Origin: Planctomycetaceae bacterium
GTDB taxonomy: Bacteria > Planctomycetota > Planctomycetia > Pirellulales > Pirellulaceae
NCBI GenBank assembly: GCA_002726245.1
Contig: PBSM01000041.1
Coordinates: 1-64,000 of the forward strand
DNA: 64,000 bases
Reading direction: 5' to 3'
The notes beneath the pieces were generated by a model. The model searched no databases. It was not told the DNA's origin and worked only from the letters and a program-made list of their open reading frames with translations. Positions 38,155-46,635 of the stretch are shown piece after piece (the first letter of the stretch is position 1; the number at the start of each line of letters is the position of its first letter). The translations under genes and the position numbers were made by a program.

Positions 38155-39327
38155 ATGTACTTTTGTCCGCAATGTCAGTCTCAGTAGTTAATTCGAACTG
38201 CCAACAAACACGGGGCATTTCTTGAGTGTCCAACCTGTCGTGGCCGGGCAGTTTCGCTGGCGATTATTCGCCGGTTCGTCGATCGGACCTCGGTCAAGCA
38301 ACTTTGGGGAGCGGTGTCCCGCGGCGAAGCATCTCCCGGAGTTGCATGCCCCATTTGCAGTCAGCCGACGGCGGAGGTCGCGATCCCTGCGGATGCCCCT
38401 TCTTTGCGTCTGGACGTATGCAAACGCTGCCAGTTCCTGTGGTTTGATCCGCACGAGTTCGGATGTTTAGTCAAACGATCTCCAACCGCAGACGAAAGGC
38501 TTCTGCCGATGGCGGTGCGCGAATGGAAGGCGTTGAGCGATCAACGCGTCCTGGAGATGAAGGCCGAGAATCCGTTCAGCGATGAGAGCCCTGATGAGGC
38601 ATGGCAGTGGCTGCCGGCAATGCTCGGCTTGCCGGTCGAGCACGATGTCGATCCACTGCAATCTCGTCCCTGGGCGACTTGGATCGTGGGGGCGTTGTTG
38701 GTGATGGTCGCACTGCTGACATTCGGCGACTTGCGACACTACATAAGTGCCTTTGGATTTGTTCCCGCGGAAGCGTTTCGTCTCGGCGGGTTGACGCTGT
38801 TGACGAGTTTCTTTCTGCACGCTGGAGTTCTTCATCTAGTGGGTAACGGCTGCTTCTTGCTGATCTTCGGCGACAACGTCGAAGACCATCTAGGGTCTGT
38901 CAGATTCGTCCGGCTTCTGGTTGCAGCAACGATCGCCGGTCATGTCCTACACGCCGCGTTCGATCCTCGGTCGGGGATTCCCTGTGTCGGAGCGAGTGGC
39001 GGGATCTCAGGCGTCATTGCTTTCTATGCATTACAGTTTCCACATGCTCGCCTCGGGATGATGTGGCGATACTATTGGCGAATCGGCTGGCAACGCTTTC
39101 CAGCCTGGGCCGGCCTTTTGGTGTGGCTGTTGTTTCAAAGCGCAGTGGCGTACGGCCAAGTACTCGGCGCGAGCTCAGTCTCCGCACTCGCACACCTTGG
39201 TGGAGCGGCGACGGGACTCGCAGCTTGGGCTCTTTGGCGAAAGTTCGAGCGTGCTGACTTGAACGACGGCGAATCAGCTTCCACCGACGAGATTTCCTCG
39301 ATGTTCACTCGGATTCGCCAGTCATAG
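38155..39327 (+). pseudogene. Zinc-ribbon rhomboid protease gene with TAG at codon 11
   Basis: The frame beginning at ATG 38155 encodes MYFCPQCQSQ, then TAG (38185-38187), then LIRTANKHGAFLECPTCRGRAVSLA, which completes a zinc ribbon. A second ribbon follows (CPICSQP, CKRCQFLWFDPHEF), then a rhomboid intramembrane serine protease with about six to seven helices: HAGVLHLVGNGCFLLIFGDNVED, catalytic serine in CVGASGGISG and catalytic histidine in LAHLGGAATG. The part after the stop is fully open to 39327. A shortened product could start at GTG 38314, keeping the second ribbon and the protease core. The N-terminal stop may be a recent mutation or a base-call error. Confidence 0.8.
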
Positions 39328-39345
39328 CAAGACAGCTAGGTGGCA

Positions 39346-40433
39346 TTAGTAGAGCGGCCGCGCTGCATGCACTCGAACGAGACGGTAGCCGCGCTGGCGA
39401 AGCAGAAATAACGCAAGCATTAGTGTCACTGCGTAGCCACACGCAATCGGTAGCACAAGGAATGAGAGAGGATTGCTCGGCATGAGACATAGGACGACCG
39501 CTGCGGCTCCCAAGCTAACGATCAACGCATGTCCGACCTTTCTTCGTACGTCGCGAACCGCTACGCATCCCCAAAGTAGCGCGACCGTGATCACGCCCAG
39601 CCAAGCGTTCCGGGTGTTCCGTATCGAAGCTCCAAGACGGTAGGAAGAGACCAAGATAAGCTTCTGCCGAATCCCAAGAAACACGCGGCACAGAATGTCA
39701 GCAACAACAGTTGTCGTATGCTGAACTGCTGCCGCGTCGAAGCAAGGCCGCTCTCGAACTCGCTAATCGAGTCTGGCATGACGATCTGCTGCTTGCCGTC
39801 AGCCGTCTGCCCGATCGTCCAGCGTCCGAGGGTACGCTCGTAGGCCACCGTTAACGTTCGCTGCCAATCAAACGAGAAACCGTACTGCCGCAGATATGCC
39901 ATGATTTCGGCGTGGTTGAGTGCGTGTCCGTTCTTCGCATCCAAGGCGACGATCCACTCATCGAGATCGCGTCCCGCTCCCTGTTCGATCTCCAGGCCTG
40001 TTACGCCATCGGTGATGTTGACGAGTTGAAATCCGAACATCCGCAGCGTCGCGAGCATTCCCGCGATGACCGTCATTACCAAAGTCAGTCGTACGATGTG
40101 AGCGGAATCGACCTCGGCCAGATCGACTTGATATTGCAGCGAGACCAACAGCAGACTGCCGAAGAGGAACAGAACAATCTGCAGGGGCAGTATCGTCCTT
40201 GGCAGGCTCATCACGATGAAAGCCGCTCCCCCTACGTACAGCCAAAGAGCTTCCGAGGACGCCCCTTGAGAAAAGGCAACAACCAGACCGAGAGCTAGCG
40301 AGCCAAACAAGAAGGCAGGCAGTCGCAGGAAAATGTGTGTACGTCCGAAGGCCAGCCAGATCGCAGGCATGGCACTAAGCAAGAAAAAGGGGCAATAGAC
40401 AACTGCACAGACCAGGGTGAAGAGCAGAATCAT
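39346..40433 (-). pseudogene. Multi-pass membrane protein of unknown function, frameshifted
   Basis: Two open stretches appear to be one gene. The first (40433-39591) has four to five N-terminal transmembrane helices (MILLFTLVCAVVYCPFFLLS, PAFLFGSLALGLVVAF, LQIVLFLFGSLLLVSL, LTLVMTVIAGMLATL), a soluble domain (FDWQRTLTVAYERTLGRWTIG) and the start of a new helix (FSIRQLLLLTFCAACFLGF). The second (about 39684-39346) continues with three helices (AWLGVITVALLWGCVAV, HALIVSLGAAAVVLCLM, YAVTLMLALFLL). The switch lies between about 39600 and 39685. The FSIRQLLLLT segment recurs in planctomycete membrane proteins of unknown role. Two overlapping genes cannot be fully excluded. Confidence 0.6.
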
Positions 40434-40457
40434 GTCCAGGCTTCCGCGTCGAGCGGG

Positions 40458-41854
40458 CTACAGCAGTTCTTGAATCGGCTCACCAAATGGGAGGATCGGC
40501 ATCGGACGCCCGCTGTGGTCGGGGAACGAATGGTCGGGGTTGATGCCGAGATGTCGATAGACGGTCGCCCAAAGATCGTTCGGTGTCAGCACGCGGTCAA
40601 TCGGATGCTCGCCCTTCCAGTTCGTTGCGCCGACGACCTGTCCGGTTTGCATTCCACCACCGGTCACGAGCATCGACATCGCTTGCGGCCAGTGATCTCG
40701 TCCTGGTTGATTGACTTTCGTTTGCGTTCCGGGTTGTACCGTGATCCGCGGCGTGCGGCCGAATTCGCCGGTGGCAATCACCATGCATTTCTTGTTGAGT
40801 CCGCGGTTATACACATCCTCAACGAGAGCCGTCACCGCTTGGTCGTAGATGGGAGCTCGAGCCTTCAGGTCTTCAAAGATGTGACAGTTGACGGCATGCG
40901 AATCCCAGTTGTACACGCCTGCCTTCAGCCGCTCGACGCCGGACTGGTACGGGTTTTCCATCACCATCGTCACGAACGTGCAACCAGCCTCGACCAGACG
41001 CCGCGCTAGCAGAGCGCGCTGTCCCACGCATGCTTTCCGTACCGCTCACGGAGCGATTCCGATTCCTGGGACAGATCGAAGGCATTTCGCTCCTTGTCGC
41101 TCTTCAGCAGATCAACGGCTCGCCCTTGGAACTTATCGACCGCATCCATCACACCGCTGGCATCGATGCCCTGCTTCAGCTTGTCGAAACCGCGGAGTAG
41201 TTCCGCGCGGTTGCCAAGCCGATCCGACAGCTCAGGTGCCAGAGCGATATTCTGGACTTTGAACTTCTCGTCGCTCGGGTCGCCGGGAACGATAAGCGGA
41301 TGTGATTCGTTGCCGAGATAGGCACTGCCAAAGCTGTAGACATCGATTCCGTGACGGCCGTTGGCCGCTCCTGTCACGTAGTTCGGCAGGCCGATGTTGC
41401 GGTGCTCCTTCATCTTGGCAACGATCGAGCCGACGGCTGGAGCATCGTTGACGAAGCCTGTTGGAGTCTTCGGCTTTCGCCCGGTGAGAAAGCGTTTGTG
41501 GCCACCGCCATGATCGGCGAAACCGTGAGCGACCGAGCGGATCAGCGTGAACTTGTCGGCAATCTTCGCGTGTCGTGGCAAAAGCTCTCAGACATCGATC
41601 CCCGAGACATTCGAGTTGATTGGCCGGAAGATCCCGCTATAGTCGGCCGGCTTCATGTCGTAGGTCTCCATGTGCGGCGGACCGCCAGGAAGCCAGATGA
41701 AGATCACCGAGGTGTCTGGTTCGAGCGTTGGAGCACCGATTGCCTCGCGTGCCCGCATAAGATCGGCTAGTCCCATCCCGCCGAATCCGAGGGCTCCAGC
41801 TTGCAGGAAACTGCGACGTGTCGTTGGTCCGGGACAGCGAGGTGAGTCGGTCAA
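40458..41854 (-). pseudogene. DUF1501 (sulfatase-like) protein gene, one stop and one frameshift
   Basis: TTG 41854 (AGGAG eight bases upstream) starts a Tat signal (TTRRSFLQAGALGFGG). DUF1501 follows: VIFIWLPGGPPHMETYDMKP, FTLIRSVAHGFADHGGGHKRFLTG, GLPNYVTG, YNWDSHAVNCH and ATGEFGRTPRITVQPG. A TGA at 41588-41590 interrupts SGIDV-ELLPRH, where homologues usually carry cysteine. A base loss in the run at 41023-41025 breaks YGKHAWG-QRALLARRLVEAG. The C-terminal part (41027-40458) stays open to ILPFGEPIQELL. The family has an alkaline phosphatase/sulfatase-like fold and is very common in planctomycetes, usually paired with a DUF1549/DUF1553 protein that is not seen here. Confidence 0.85.
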
Positions 41855-42024
41855 GGTGCGTACTCCTAGCGAAACAGCGCGAGTGATCCTCGAATGATCA
41901 TCGGCAAGCGCGAATCTGTCTAATGAGATGGGTCTCGAGAGCGTTGGTACTTCTCGCCACGCGACGACTTACATTCTCGCCGCCGAGTCAGCCGTCTGTC
42001 AACGTAAACCCGTCTCTGTTAGTG

Positions 42025-42110
42025 GTACAGTTTGCCGTAAGTCGGGCACTCCTGCCCGACAAAAGACGGCCAAGAGTGGCCGTCCTACTTTCCAGTTTCG
42101 CAAACTGTAC
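42025..42110. repeat. Compound palindromic element
   Basis: Outer arms GTACAGTTTGC (42025-42035) and GCAAACTGTAC (42100-42110) enclose two hairpins, GTCGGGCACTCCTGCCCGAC at 42041-42060 and GACGGCCAAGAGTGGCCGTC at 42065-42084. It sits in the ~317-bp gap between the DUF1501 gene and the small NPYESP gene, where no gene was recognised. Confidence 0.8.
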
Positions 42111-42171
42111 GACTCGTCTCTGGAGTGGCATCGCTGGGCTTCGAATCGGGGAGTCGATAAGAGATACACCC

Positions 42172-42348
42172 ATGCACCACGAGAACCCGTACGAGAGTCC
42201 AAGGATGGGGACGGCGCCGAATTCGGAGTCATTGCCCAACGCGGCTTACGAACCTTACAGTTTCCTGCAAACTTGCTTGATCATCGCAGCGGCAGCCATT
42301 GTCGTGGTTGCCGCGATCTCAGGGCTCTTCTTTGGTCTGATGTTGTAA
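42172..42348 (+). CDS. Small membrane protein with NPYESP motif
   Basis: This 58-residue protein begins MHHENPYESPR, an N-terminal motif that recurs in many small planctomycete membrane proteins. A polar stretch of about 20 residues and a single transmembrane helix (CLIIAAAAIVVVAAISGLFFGLML) reaching the C-terminus follow. The stop codon overlaps the start of the next gene (TAATG at 42346-42350), which indicates translational coupling. Function is unknown. Confidence 0.65.
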   Translation: MHHENPYESPRMGTAPNSESLPNAAYEPYSFLQTCLIIAAAAIVVVAAISGLFFGLML

Positions 42349-42695
42349 TGCGCCCCATGAAATGCCAGCACTGCAAGGCGAAGCGGTGGCGACCAAGGTT
42401 CTCGGTCAGGACGTTGGTGATCCTGGTGACGTTGGTGTGCGCCTACGCGGCGTGCTGGGGGCCAACGGACAGCCGAGGATGGCTAGATGTCGATAGGGTC
42501 GTAAAGAAGTCTCTTGGCCTCGATGTGTCCTATCTCGATTCGTGGACGTTTGACCCGCCTCCACCGCCAGAGTACATGAAGACGATTGCGCCGCTCGTGG
42601 TTGAGTGCAGAATGGATTCTGAGACGTACTATTACTACTTCTGGTTCTTCGGCTACGTGGCCAAGCTGCCGTATGAGACCTCTCCTCAATCTTAG
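42348..42695 (+). CDS. Small membrane protein, coupled partner of the NPYESP gene
   Basis: This 115-residue protein of unknown family starts at ATG 42348 in a TAATG overlap with the preceding gene. The N-terminus is basic with a CxxC pair (MKCQHCKAKRWRPRFS) followed by one transmembrane helix (VRTLVILVTLVCAYAACWG). The RFSVRTL segment is typical of planctomycete single-pass proteins. The rest is soluble, with a proline run and an aromatic C-terminus (TYYYYFWFFGYVAKLPY). A truncated paralogue of this end lies at 12235-12342, so the family is repeated in this genome. Confidence 0.65.
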   Translation: MRPMKCQHCKAKRWRPRFSVRTLVILVTLVCAYAACWGPTDSRGWLDVDRVVKKSLGLDVSYLDSWTFDPPPPPEYMKTIAPLVVECRMDSETYYYYFWFFGYVAKLPYETSPQS

Positions 42696-42801
42696 GACAC
42701 TAGCCCCCACGACGCGCGTCCGCGCGAGAGCCTCGACGAGACGAGAGCCCTTGTGCTAAACTCTGCGGTTTGCCCGAGCGAGAGCTGGGCTTGAGTAAGT
42801 T

Positions 42802-42864
42802 CCGCGAGCCGAGCGGTACCTGAACTGCTGCCAAATCATCCGCCAAGTCCCGCTCGGCTCGCGG
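42802..42864. repeat. 15-bp perfect inverted repeat upstream of tpiA
   Basis: CCGCGAGCCGAGCGG (42802-42816) pairs with CCGCTCGGCTCGCGG (42850-42864) around a 33-base loop, ending ten bases before the tpiA start. It could act as a terminator for the upstream pair, affect tpiA translation, or simply be an interspersed GC-rich hairpin repeat. Confidence 0.8.
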
Positions 42865-42873
42865 GATCTACTG

Positions 42874-43638
42874 ATGGAGCCACCCGTGAGACGCCCGTTC
42901 ATCGCTGGAAACTGGAAGATGAATCTCTCTAGAGACGAGTCGGTGGCTTTGGCCGAGGGCATCGTTGAGCAACTCGGCGAAGCCAGTTGTGATGTGGCGG
43001 TCGCTCCGCCAAGCCTCTATTTAGACGCGGTCAGCCAAGCTATTTCTGGCTCCTCGGTCGGACTCAGTGCCCAGAACATGTATCACGAAGGAAATGGTGC
43101 CTATACCGGGGAAATCAGCGCAACTATGCTCCTGGACGTGGGTTGCAAGTACGTGATCTTAGGCCATAGCGAGCGGCGGCACATCCTTGGCGAGTGTGAC
43201 AAAGCAGTGAATCAAAAGACGCTTGCGGCGCTCGCTGCCGGCCTGATTCCGATCATTTGCGTTGGCGAGACGCTTGAGGAGCGAGAAGCTGGGAAGACTC
43301 AGTCCGTTGTACAACAGCAATGCGAGGATTCGTTGGCTGGGCTGACGAATGAGCAAATGGCTGGTGTCGTTATCGCTTATGAGCCTGTTTGGGCGATTGG
43401 CACCGGCAAAGTCGCTACGCCAGACCAGGCCGAGGAGGTCCATGCCGATCTTCGCAGATTGCTCGAAAGTCGTTACAATTCGGAAGTTGCGTCGGCTGTT
43501 CGGATTCAATACGGCGGCAGCGTGAAGCCAGATAACGCTGGCGAGCTGCTTTCTCAACCGAACATTGATGGTGCCCTCGTTGGGGGTGCTGCTCTGAAGG
43601 TCGATAGCTTTTTAGGAATTATCGCAGCGGCCAAGTAA
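42874..43638 (+). CDS. tpiA: Triosephosphate isomerase
   Basis: This 254-residue glycolytic enzyme interconverts dihydroxyacetone phosphate and glyceraldehyde 3-phosphate. The active-site residues are in place: N13 and K15 in AGNWKMN, H98 in ILGHSERR and the catalytic base E170 in IAYEPVWAIGTG. The phosphate-gripping loop and QYGGSVKPDNA near the C-terminus are also present. The length is typical. It heads a tight same-strand cluster that continues with secG, yicC, gmk, rpoZ, coaC and coaB. Confidence 0.98.
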   Translation: MEPPVRRPFIAGNWKMNLSRDESVALAEGIVEQLGEASCDVAVAPPSLYLDAVSQAISGSSVGLSAQNMYHEGNGAYTGEISATMLLDVGCKYVILGHSERRHILGECDKAVNQKTLAALAAGLIPIICVGETLEEREAGKTQSVVQQQCEDSLAGLTNEQMAGVVIAYEPVWAIGTGKVATPDQAEEVHADLRRLLESRYNSEVASAVRIQYGGSVKPDNAGELLSQPNIDGALVGGAALKVDSFLGIIAAAK

Positions 43639-43698
43639 GACACGGTATCTCAGTTCGAGGGATCGACAGCCGCATCGAATCAACAAGGATCGTGAATC

Positions 43699-44292
43699 AT
43701 GCAAACTCTGTTCATGCTCGCGATGTTCGCGACATCCGTCTTTCTCATTTTGCTGGTGCTCGTACAACGAGGCCGCGGCGGCGGTTTGACGGGAGCACTC
43801 GGCGGGATGGGCGGACAAAGTGCGTTCGGCTCCAAGGCGGGCGATCTGTTCACACGGATCACGGTCATCGTCGCTGGCGTTTGGATCCTGCTTTGTGTGG
43901 GAGCCATCAAGCTTCTGAACAATACAGACACTGTGCTCGGTACAGGCGACGAAGCGGCATTCGACGCCGCTTCATCTTCGGCCACCTTGAATAGCGGATC
44001 GGAATCGGACGACTCTGCCGCGTCCGGTGCCGGTGGTGCTGGAGACTTAACAGGCGGTTCAGGTGCGGCTGTGGAAGGTTCTGGTTTGTCTTCGGGCTCA
44101 GAAGGTGCGGAGAGTACCGAATCGAGCGAAACGCCTGGTGCTTCAGAAGACTCGCCTGACAAGCCGGCTGAAGGCGAGGCATCGTCGAGTGCCGACGAGC
44201 CAGCCAAGACGTCAGAGGCTCCAGCCGAAACCACCGACGGCAATTCGGATCCACCGGCGACGAGTGAGTCTTCCGAAGAGAAGAGCGAGTAG
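43699..44292 (+). CDS. secG: Preprotein translocase subunit SecG with long acidic tail
   Basis: The first ~80 residues are a standard SecG: helix 1 ([22 protein letters not shown]), the conserved loop [29 protein letters not shown] and helix 2 ([19 protein letters not shown]). It assists SecYE in protein export at the inner membrane. Unlike the usual ~75-110 residues, this protein has 197: the last ~110 are a low-complexity tail of Ser, Glu, Ala, Asp, Gly and Pro with strong negative charge, probably disordered. It lies 60 bp after tpiA on the same strand. Confidence 0.95.
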   Translation: MQTLFMLAMFATSVFLILLVLVQRGRGGGLTGALGGMGGQSAFGSKAGDLFTRITVIVAGVWILLCVGAIKLLNNTDTVLGTGDEAAFDAASSSATLNSGSESDDSAASGAGGAGDLTGGSGAAVEGSGLSSGSEGAESTESSETPGASEDSPDKPAEGEASSSADEPAKTSEAPAETTDGNSDPPATSESSEEKSE

Positions 44293-44341
44293 TCGATTCG
44301 GCTCCGAAAGCCTTCCGATCGGAGTGTGAAAGGACCCGACC

Positions 44342-45226
44342 TTGTTGTTGAGCATGACCGGCCAGGGCTCGGGGCATGCGACCCAAGACGGAATCTCGGT
44401 CGCTGCTGAAGTCCGTACCGTCAATAGCCGTTATTTCAAGCTGGCGCTGCGCGCGTCGGACGGGTACAGCTCCATCGAGCCTCGCGTCGATGAAGTCGTC
44501 CGACGGTTCGTTCGTCGCGGGACCGTCCAACTTGACATCCGGATAGATCGCGAACCGTGCGCCGAGGATTTCCGCTTGAACGAGACAGCTTTGGCGAGCT
44601 ATCAAGAGCAACTGACTTCTGTTGCCGAGCGACTCAATCTCGATTCACATGTCTCCTTAGAAGCGTTACTTGCCTTGCCCGGCGTCGTTGACGAACGCGT
44701 TACGCGAACAGTGGATACCGATGCTGACTGGCCGGTGATCAAGGCCGCCCTGACGCAGGCACTTGAAGCGCTGAGCAAGATGCGAGGCGGCGAAGGCGAG
44801 GCGATGGCGGCTGACATGGCCGAGAATTGCACGGTGATCGCAGGCGAGTTGGAGAGTGTCGCCGAGCGTGCGCCGCTAGTCGTCGAGGGCTATCGCACGC
44901 GTTTGACCGAGCGTTTGAACAAACTGCTAGGCGAGTACGACATCCGGACGGAGCCGTCGGATGTGATTCGAGAAGTTGGCTTGTTCGGAGAACGCAGCGA
45001 CATTTCCGAGGAAATCGTTCGGCTTCGAAGCCACTTGGAGCAGTTCGACGCCGTCATGAAGCTGGACGAGAGCAGTGGCCGGAAGCTCGAGTTCCTGACG
45101 CAAGAGATGTTTCGCGAGACGAATACAATCGGCTCGAAAGCCAACGATGCCGAGATCGCTCGGCATGTGATCGAGATCAAAGCGGCGATCGAGAAAATCC
45201 GAGAGATGATTCAGAACGTCGAGTGA
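44342..45226 (+). CDS. yicC: YicC family protein
   Basis: This 294-residue protein has the YicC layout: N-terminal LLSMTGQGSGHATQDGISVAAEVRTVNSRYFKL and C-terminal EEIVRLRSHLEQFDAVMKLDESSGRKLEFLTQEMFRETNTIGSKANDAEI. The latter is the conserved DUF1732 region with the acidic residues linked to endoribonuclease activity in characterised members. The TTG at 44342 is preferred since AAAGGA lies upstream and family members usually have residues before SMTG; ATG 44354 is an alternative. The stop overlaps the gmk start (TGATG), the common yicC-gmk pairing. Confidence 0.95.
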   Translation: MLLSMTGQGSGHATQDGISVAAEVRTVNSRYFKLALRASDGYSSIEPRVDEVVRRFVRRGTVQLDIRIDREPCAEDFRLNETALASYQEQLTSVAERLNLDSHVSLEALLALPGVVDERVTRTVDTDADWPVIKAALTQALEALSKMRGGEGEAMAADMAENCTVIAGELESVAERAPLVVEGYRTRLTERLNKLLGEYDIRTEPSDVIREVGLFGERSDISEEIVRLRSHLEQFDAVMKLDESSGRKLEFLTQEMFRETNTIGSKANDAEIARHVIEIKAAIEKIREMIQNVE

Positions 45227-45801
45227 TGGATACACCAGCCGCAGGCAAGTTGGTCATCATTTCTGGACCGTCGGGAGCCGGTAAATCAACGGTTCTCGAA
45301 CGAGCGCTCAAGGAATGCCAGCTCCCTTTGGAGTTGAGTGTCTCGGCGACAACGAGACAGCCACGGCCTGGTGAGGCGGATGGAGTTAGCTACTATTTCA
45401 TCGCGAAAGATGAGTTTATCGAGCGAAAGGAGGCCGGCGAATTTCTCGAATGGAAAGAGGTTTTCGGGCGTGGGGACTACTACGGCACGCTGCGGAAGGC
45501 CGTTACGGCTGGCCTAAACGCAGGAAAATGGGTAGTTTTAGAGATTGATGTCGAGGGTGCGATGATGGTTCTGGAGTCGCATCCCAACGCCATCACGATC
45601 TTCATCCATCCCGGAAGCCCTGAAGAACTGGAGCGACGTCTCCGAGATCGGGGCACGGAAGCCGAAGAAACGATCCAACGCCGGCTGGAAGTTGCGCGCA
45701 GCGAAATGAAGGTCGGTTCAAAATACAATCATCAAGTCGTCAACGACACAATCGATCGAGCAGTTCAAGAGATCTGCGACATCCTGTCCCGCGGAGAGTG
45801 A
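45226..45801 (+). CDS. gmk: Guanylate kinase
   Basis: This 191-residue enzyme phosphorylates GMP to GDP. It has the P-loop GPSGAGKST at 14-22, the GMP-binding segment SVSATTRQPRPGEADGVSYYF, the lid residues near FLEWKEVFGRGDYYGT, and LEIDVEGA and FIHPGSPEELERRLRDRG. The ATG at 45226 overlaps the yicC stop by one base and gives the normal N-terminus; a longer reading on the same frame to 44827 is a shadow of yicC. Confidence 0.98.
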   Translation: MDTPAAGKLVIISGPSGAGKSTVLERALKECQLPLELSVSATTRQPRPGEADGVSYYFIAKDEFIERKEAGEFLEWKEVFGRGDYYGTLRKAVTAGLNAGKWVVLEIDVEGAMMVLESHPNAITIFIHPGSPEELERRLRDRGTEAEETIQRRLEVARSEMKVGSKYNHQVVNDTIDRAVQEICDILSRGE

Positions 45802-45802
45802 G

Positions 45803-46066
45803 ATGCTAGAAGACCTGAAAGAAGAAGAAATCGTCAACAAAGTCGGTGGCCGCTTTAAGCTATCAACCTTGATCCAAAAGCGGCTCGTCCAGCTCAACGC
45901 CGGCAGCCGTCCGCTGGTCGTGTCAAAGTCCGAAAACAAAATGGAAGTCGTGCTCCAGGAGATTCTGGAAGACAAGATCTTTCTCGATGGATCGCACGAG
46001 GTGAAGGTCACCGGTGAACTGCAGGAAGGTGCTGCCGGTCCGAACATTAACCCATTGAGCGTATGA
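45803..46066 (+). CDS. rpoZ: DNA-directed RNA polymerase omega subunit
   Basis: This 87-residue protein follows gmk after one base. It has the omega pattern: VNKVGGRFKLSTLIQKRLVQLNAGSRPLV matches the conserved helices that contact the beta-prime C-terminus. The usual (A/P)xxEI region reads VVLQEILEDKI. Its place between gmk and coaC is the classical location of rpoZ. It overlaps the coaC start by ATGA. Confidence 0.92.
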   Translation: MLEDLKEEEIVNKVGGRFKLSTLIQKRLVQLNAGSRPLVVSKSENKMEVVLQEILEDKIFLDGSHEVKVTGELQEGAAGPNINPLSV

Positions 46067-46608
46067 ACGGTCGGGAGATTCTTATTGGCGTGACGGGTGG
46101 CATTGCGGCCTACAAGACGGCGGCGCTCGTCAGCAAACTCGTGCAGGCGGGAGCCAACGTCTCGGTCGCGATGACTCCCGCGTCGCAGCAGTTCATCGGC
46201 AAGGCCACCTTCGCCGCGTTGACCGGACGACGCGTCGCGACCGAAGTCTTCGACGACAGCTCGCACCCGCTTGGCGCGCACATCAGCCTCGCAGAGCGAG
46301 CGGATCTGTTCTGCATCGCGCCCGCGACGGCGAACTTCATGGCCAAAGCGGCTCATGGATCGGCCGACGACCTTCTTTCGACACTCTATCTGGCGTTTCC
46401 TGGCACAACTATCATCGCGCCGTCAATGAACTGTGATATGTGGGAGAAGCCAACGGTTCAACGCAACTTGCAGCAGCTTCGTGATGACGGCGTCAAGATC
46501 GTTGACACGGAGGAAGGATGGCTGAGTTGTCGCAAAAAGGGCTTAGGAAGAATGGCGGATCCCGAGACGATTTTGCAAGCAATTCGTCACGAGTTGAGAG
46601 ACCAATGA
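46063..46608 (+). CDS. coaC: Phosphopantothenoylcysteine decarboxylase (CoaC-type flavoprotein)
   Basis: This 181-residue FMN protein decarboxylates 4'-phosphopantothenoylcysteine in coenzyme A synthesis. It has ILIGVTGGIAAYK at the N-terminus, catalytic H73 in GAHISLAERAD, the substrate-binding PSMNCDMW (120-127) and the active-site cysteine C156 in GWLSCRKKGLGRM. In most bacteria it is fused to CoaB; here the two are separate genes. It starts with an ATGA overlap on rpoZ. Its stop lies inside a heptamer repeat that continues to the coaB start. Confidence 0.95.
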   Translation: MNGREILIGVTGGIAAYKTAALVSKLVQAGANVSVAMTPASQQFIGKATFAALTGRRVATEVFDDSSHPLGAHISLAERADLFCIAPATANFMAKAAHGSADDLLSTLYLAFPGTTIIAPSMNCDMWEKPTVQRNLQQLRDDGVKIVDTEEGWLSCRKKGLGRMADPETILQAIRHELRDQ

Positions 46609-46635
46609 CCAATGACCAATGACCAATGACCAATG
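46601..46635. repeat. Five tandem copies of the heptamer ACCAATG at the coaC-coaB junction
   Basis: ACCAATG is repeated exactly five times. The coaC stop TGA spans the end of the first copy and the coaB ATG is the end of the fifth. Each copy creates an ATG and, with the next, a TGA. Copy-number slippage would change the spacing and phase between the two genes. Confidence 0.9.

Noticed and set aside
5463-39327. Several genes read through in-frame TAG codons (7164, 21788, 25318, 32873, 38185), which might suggest amber recoding.
   Set aside because: TAG also serves as the normal terminator of intact genes here (for example at 3879 and 56220), frameshifts and TGA/TAA stops occur in the same broken genes, and no suppressor tRNA was seen.
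46601-46635. The tandem heptamers as a CRISPR or regulatory-protein array.
   Set aside because: Units are seven bases with no spacers and lie between two coding regions.
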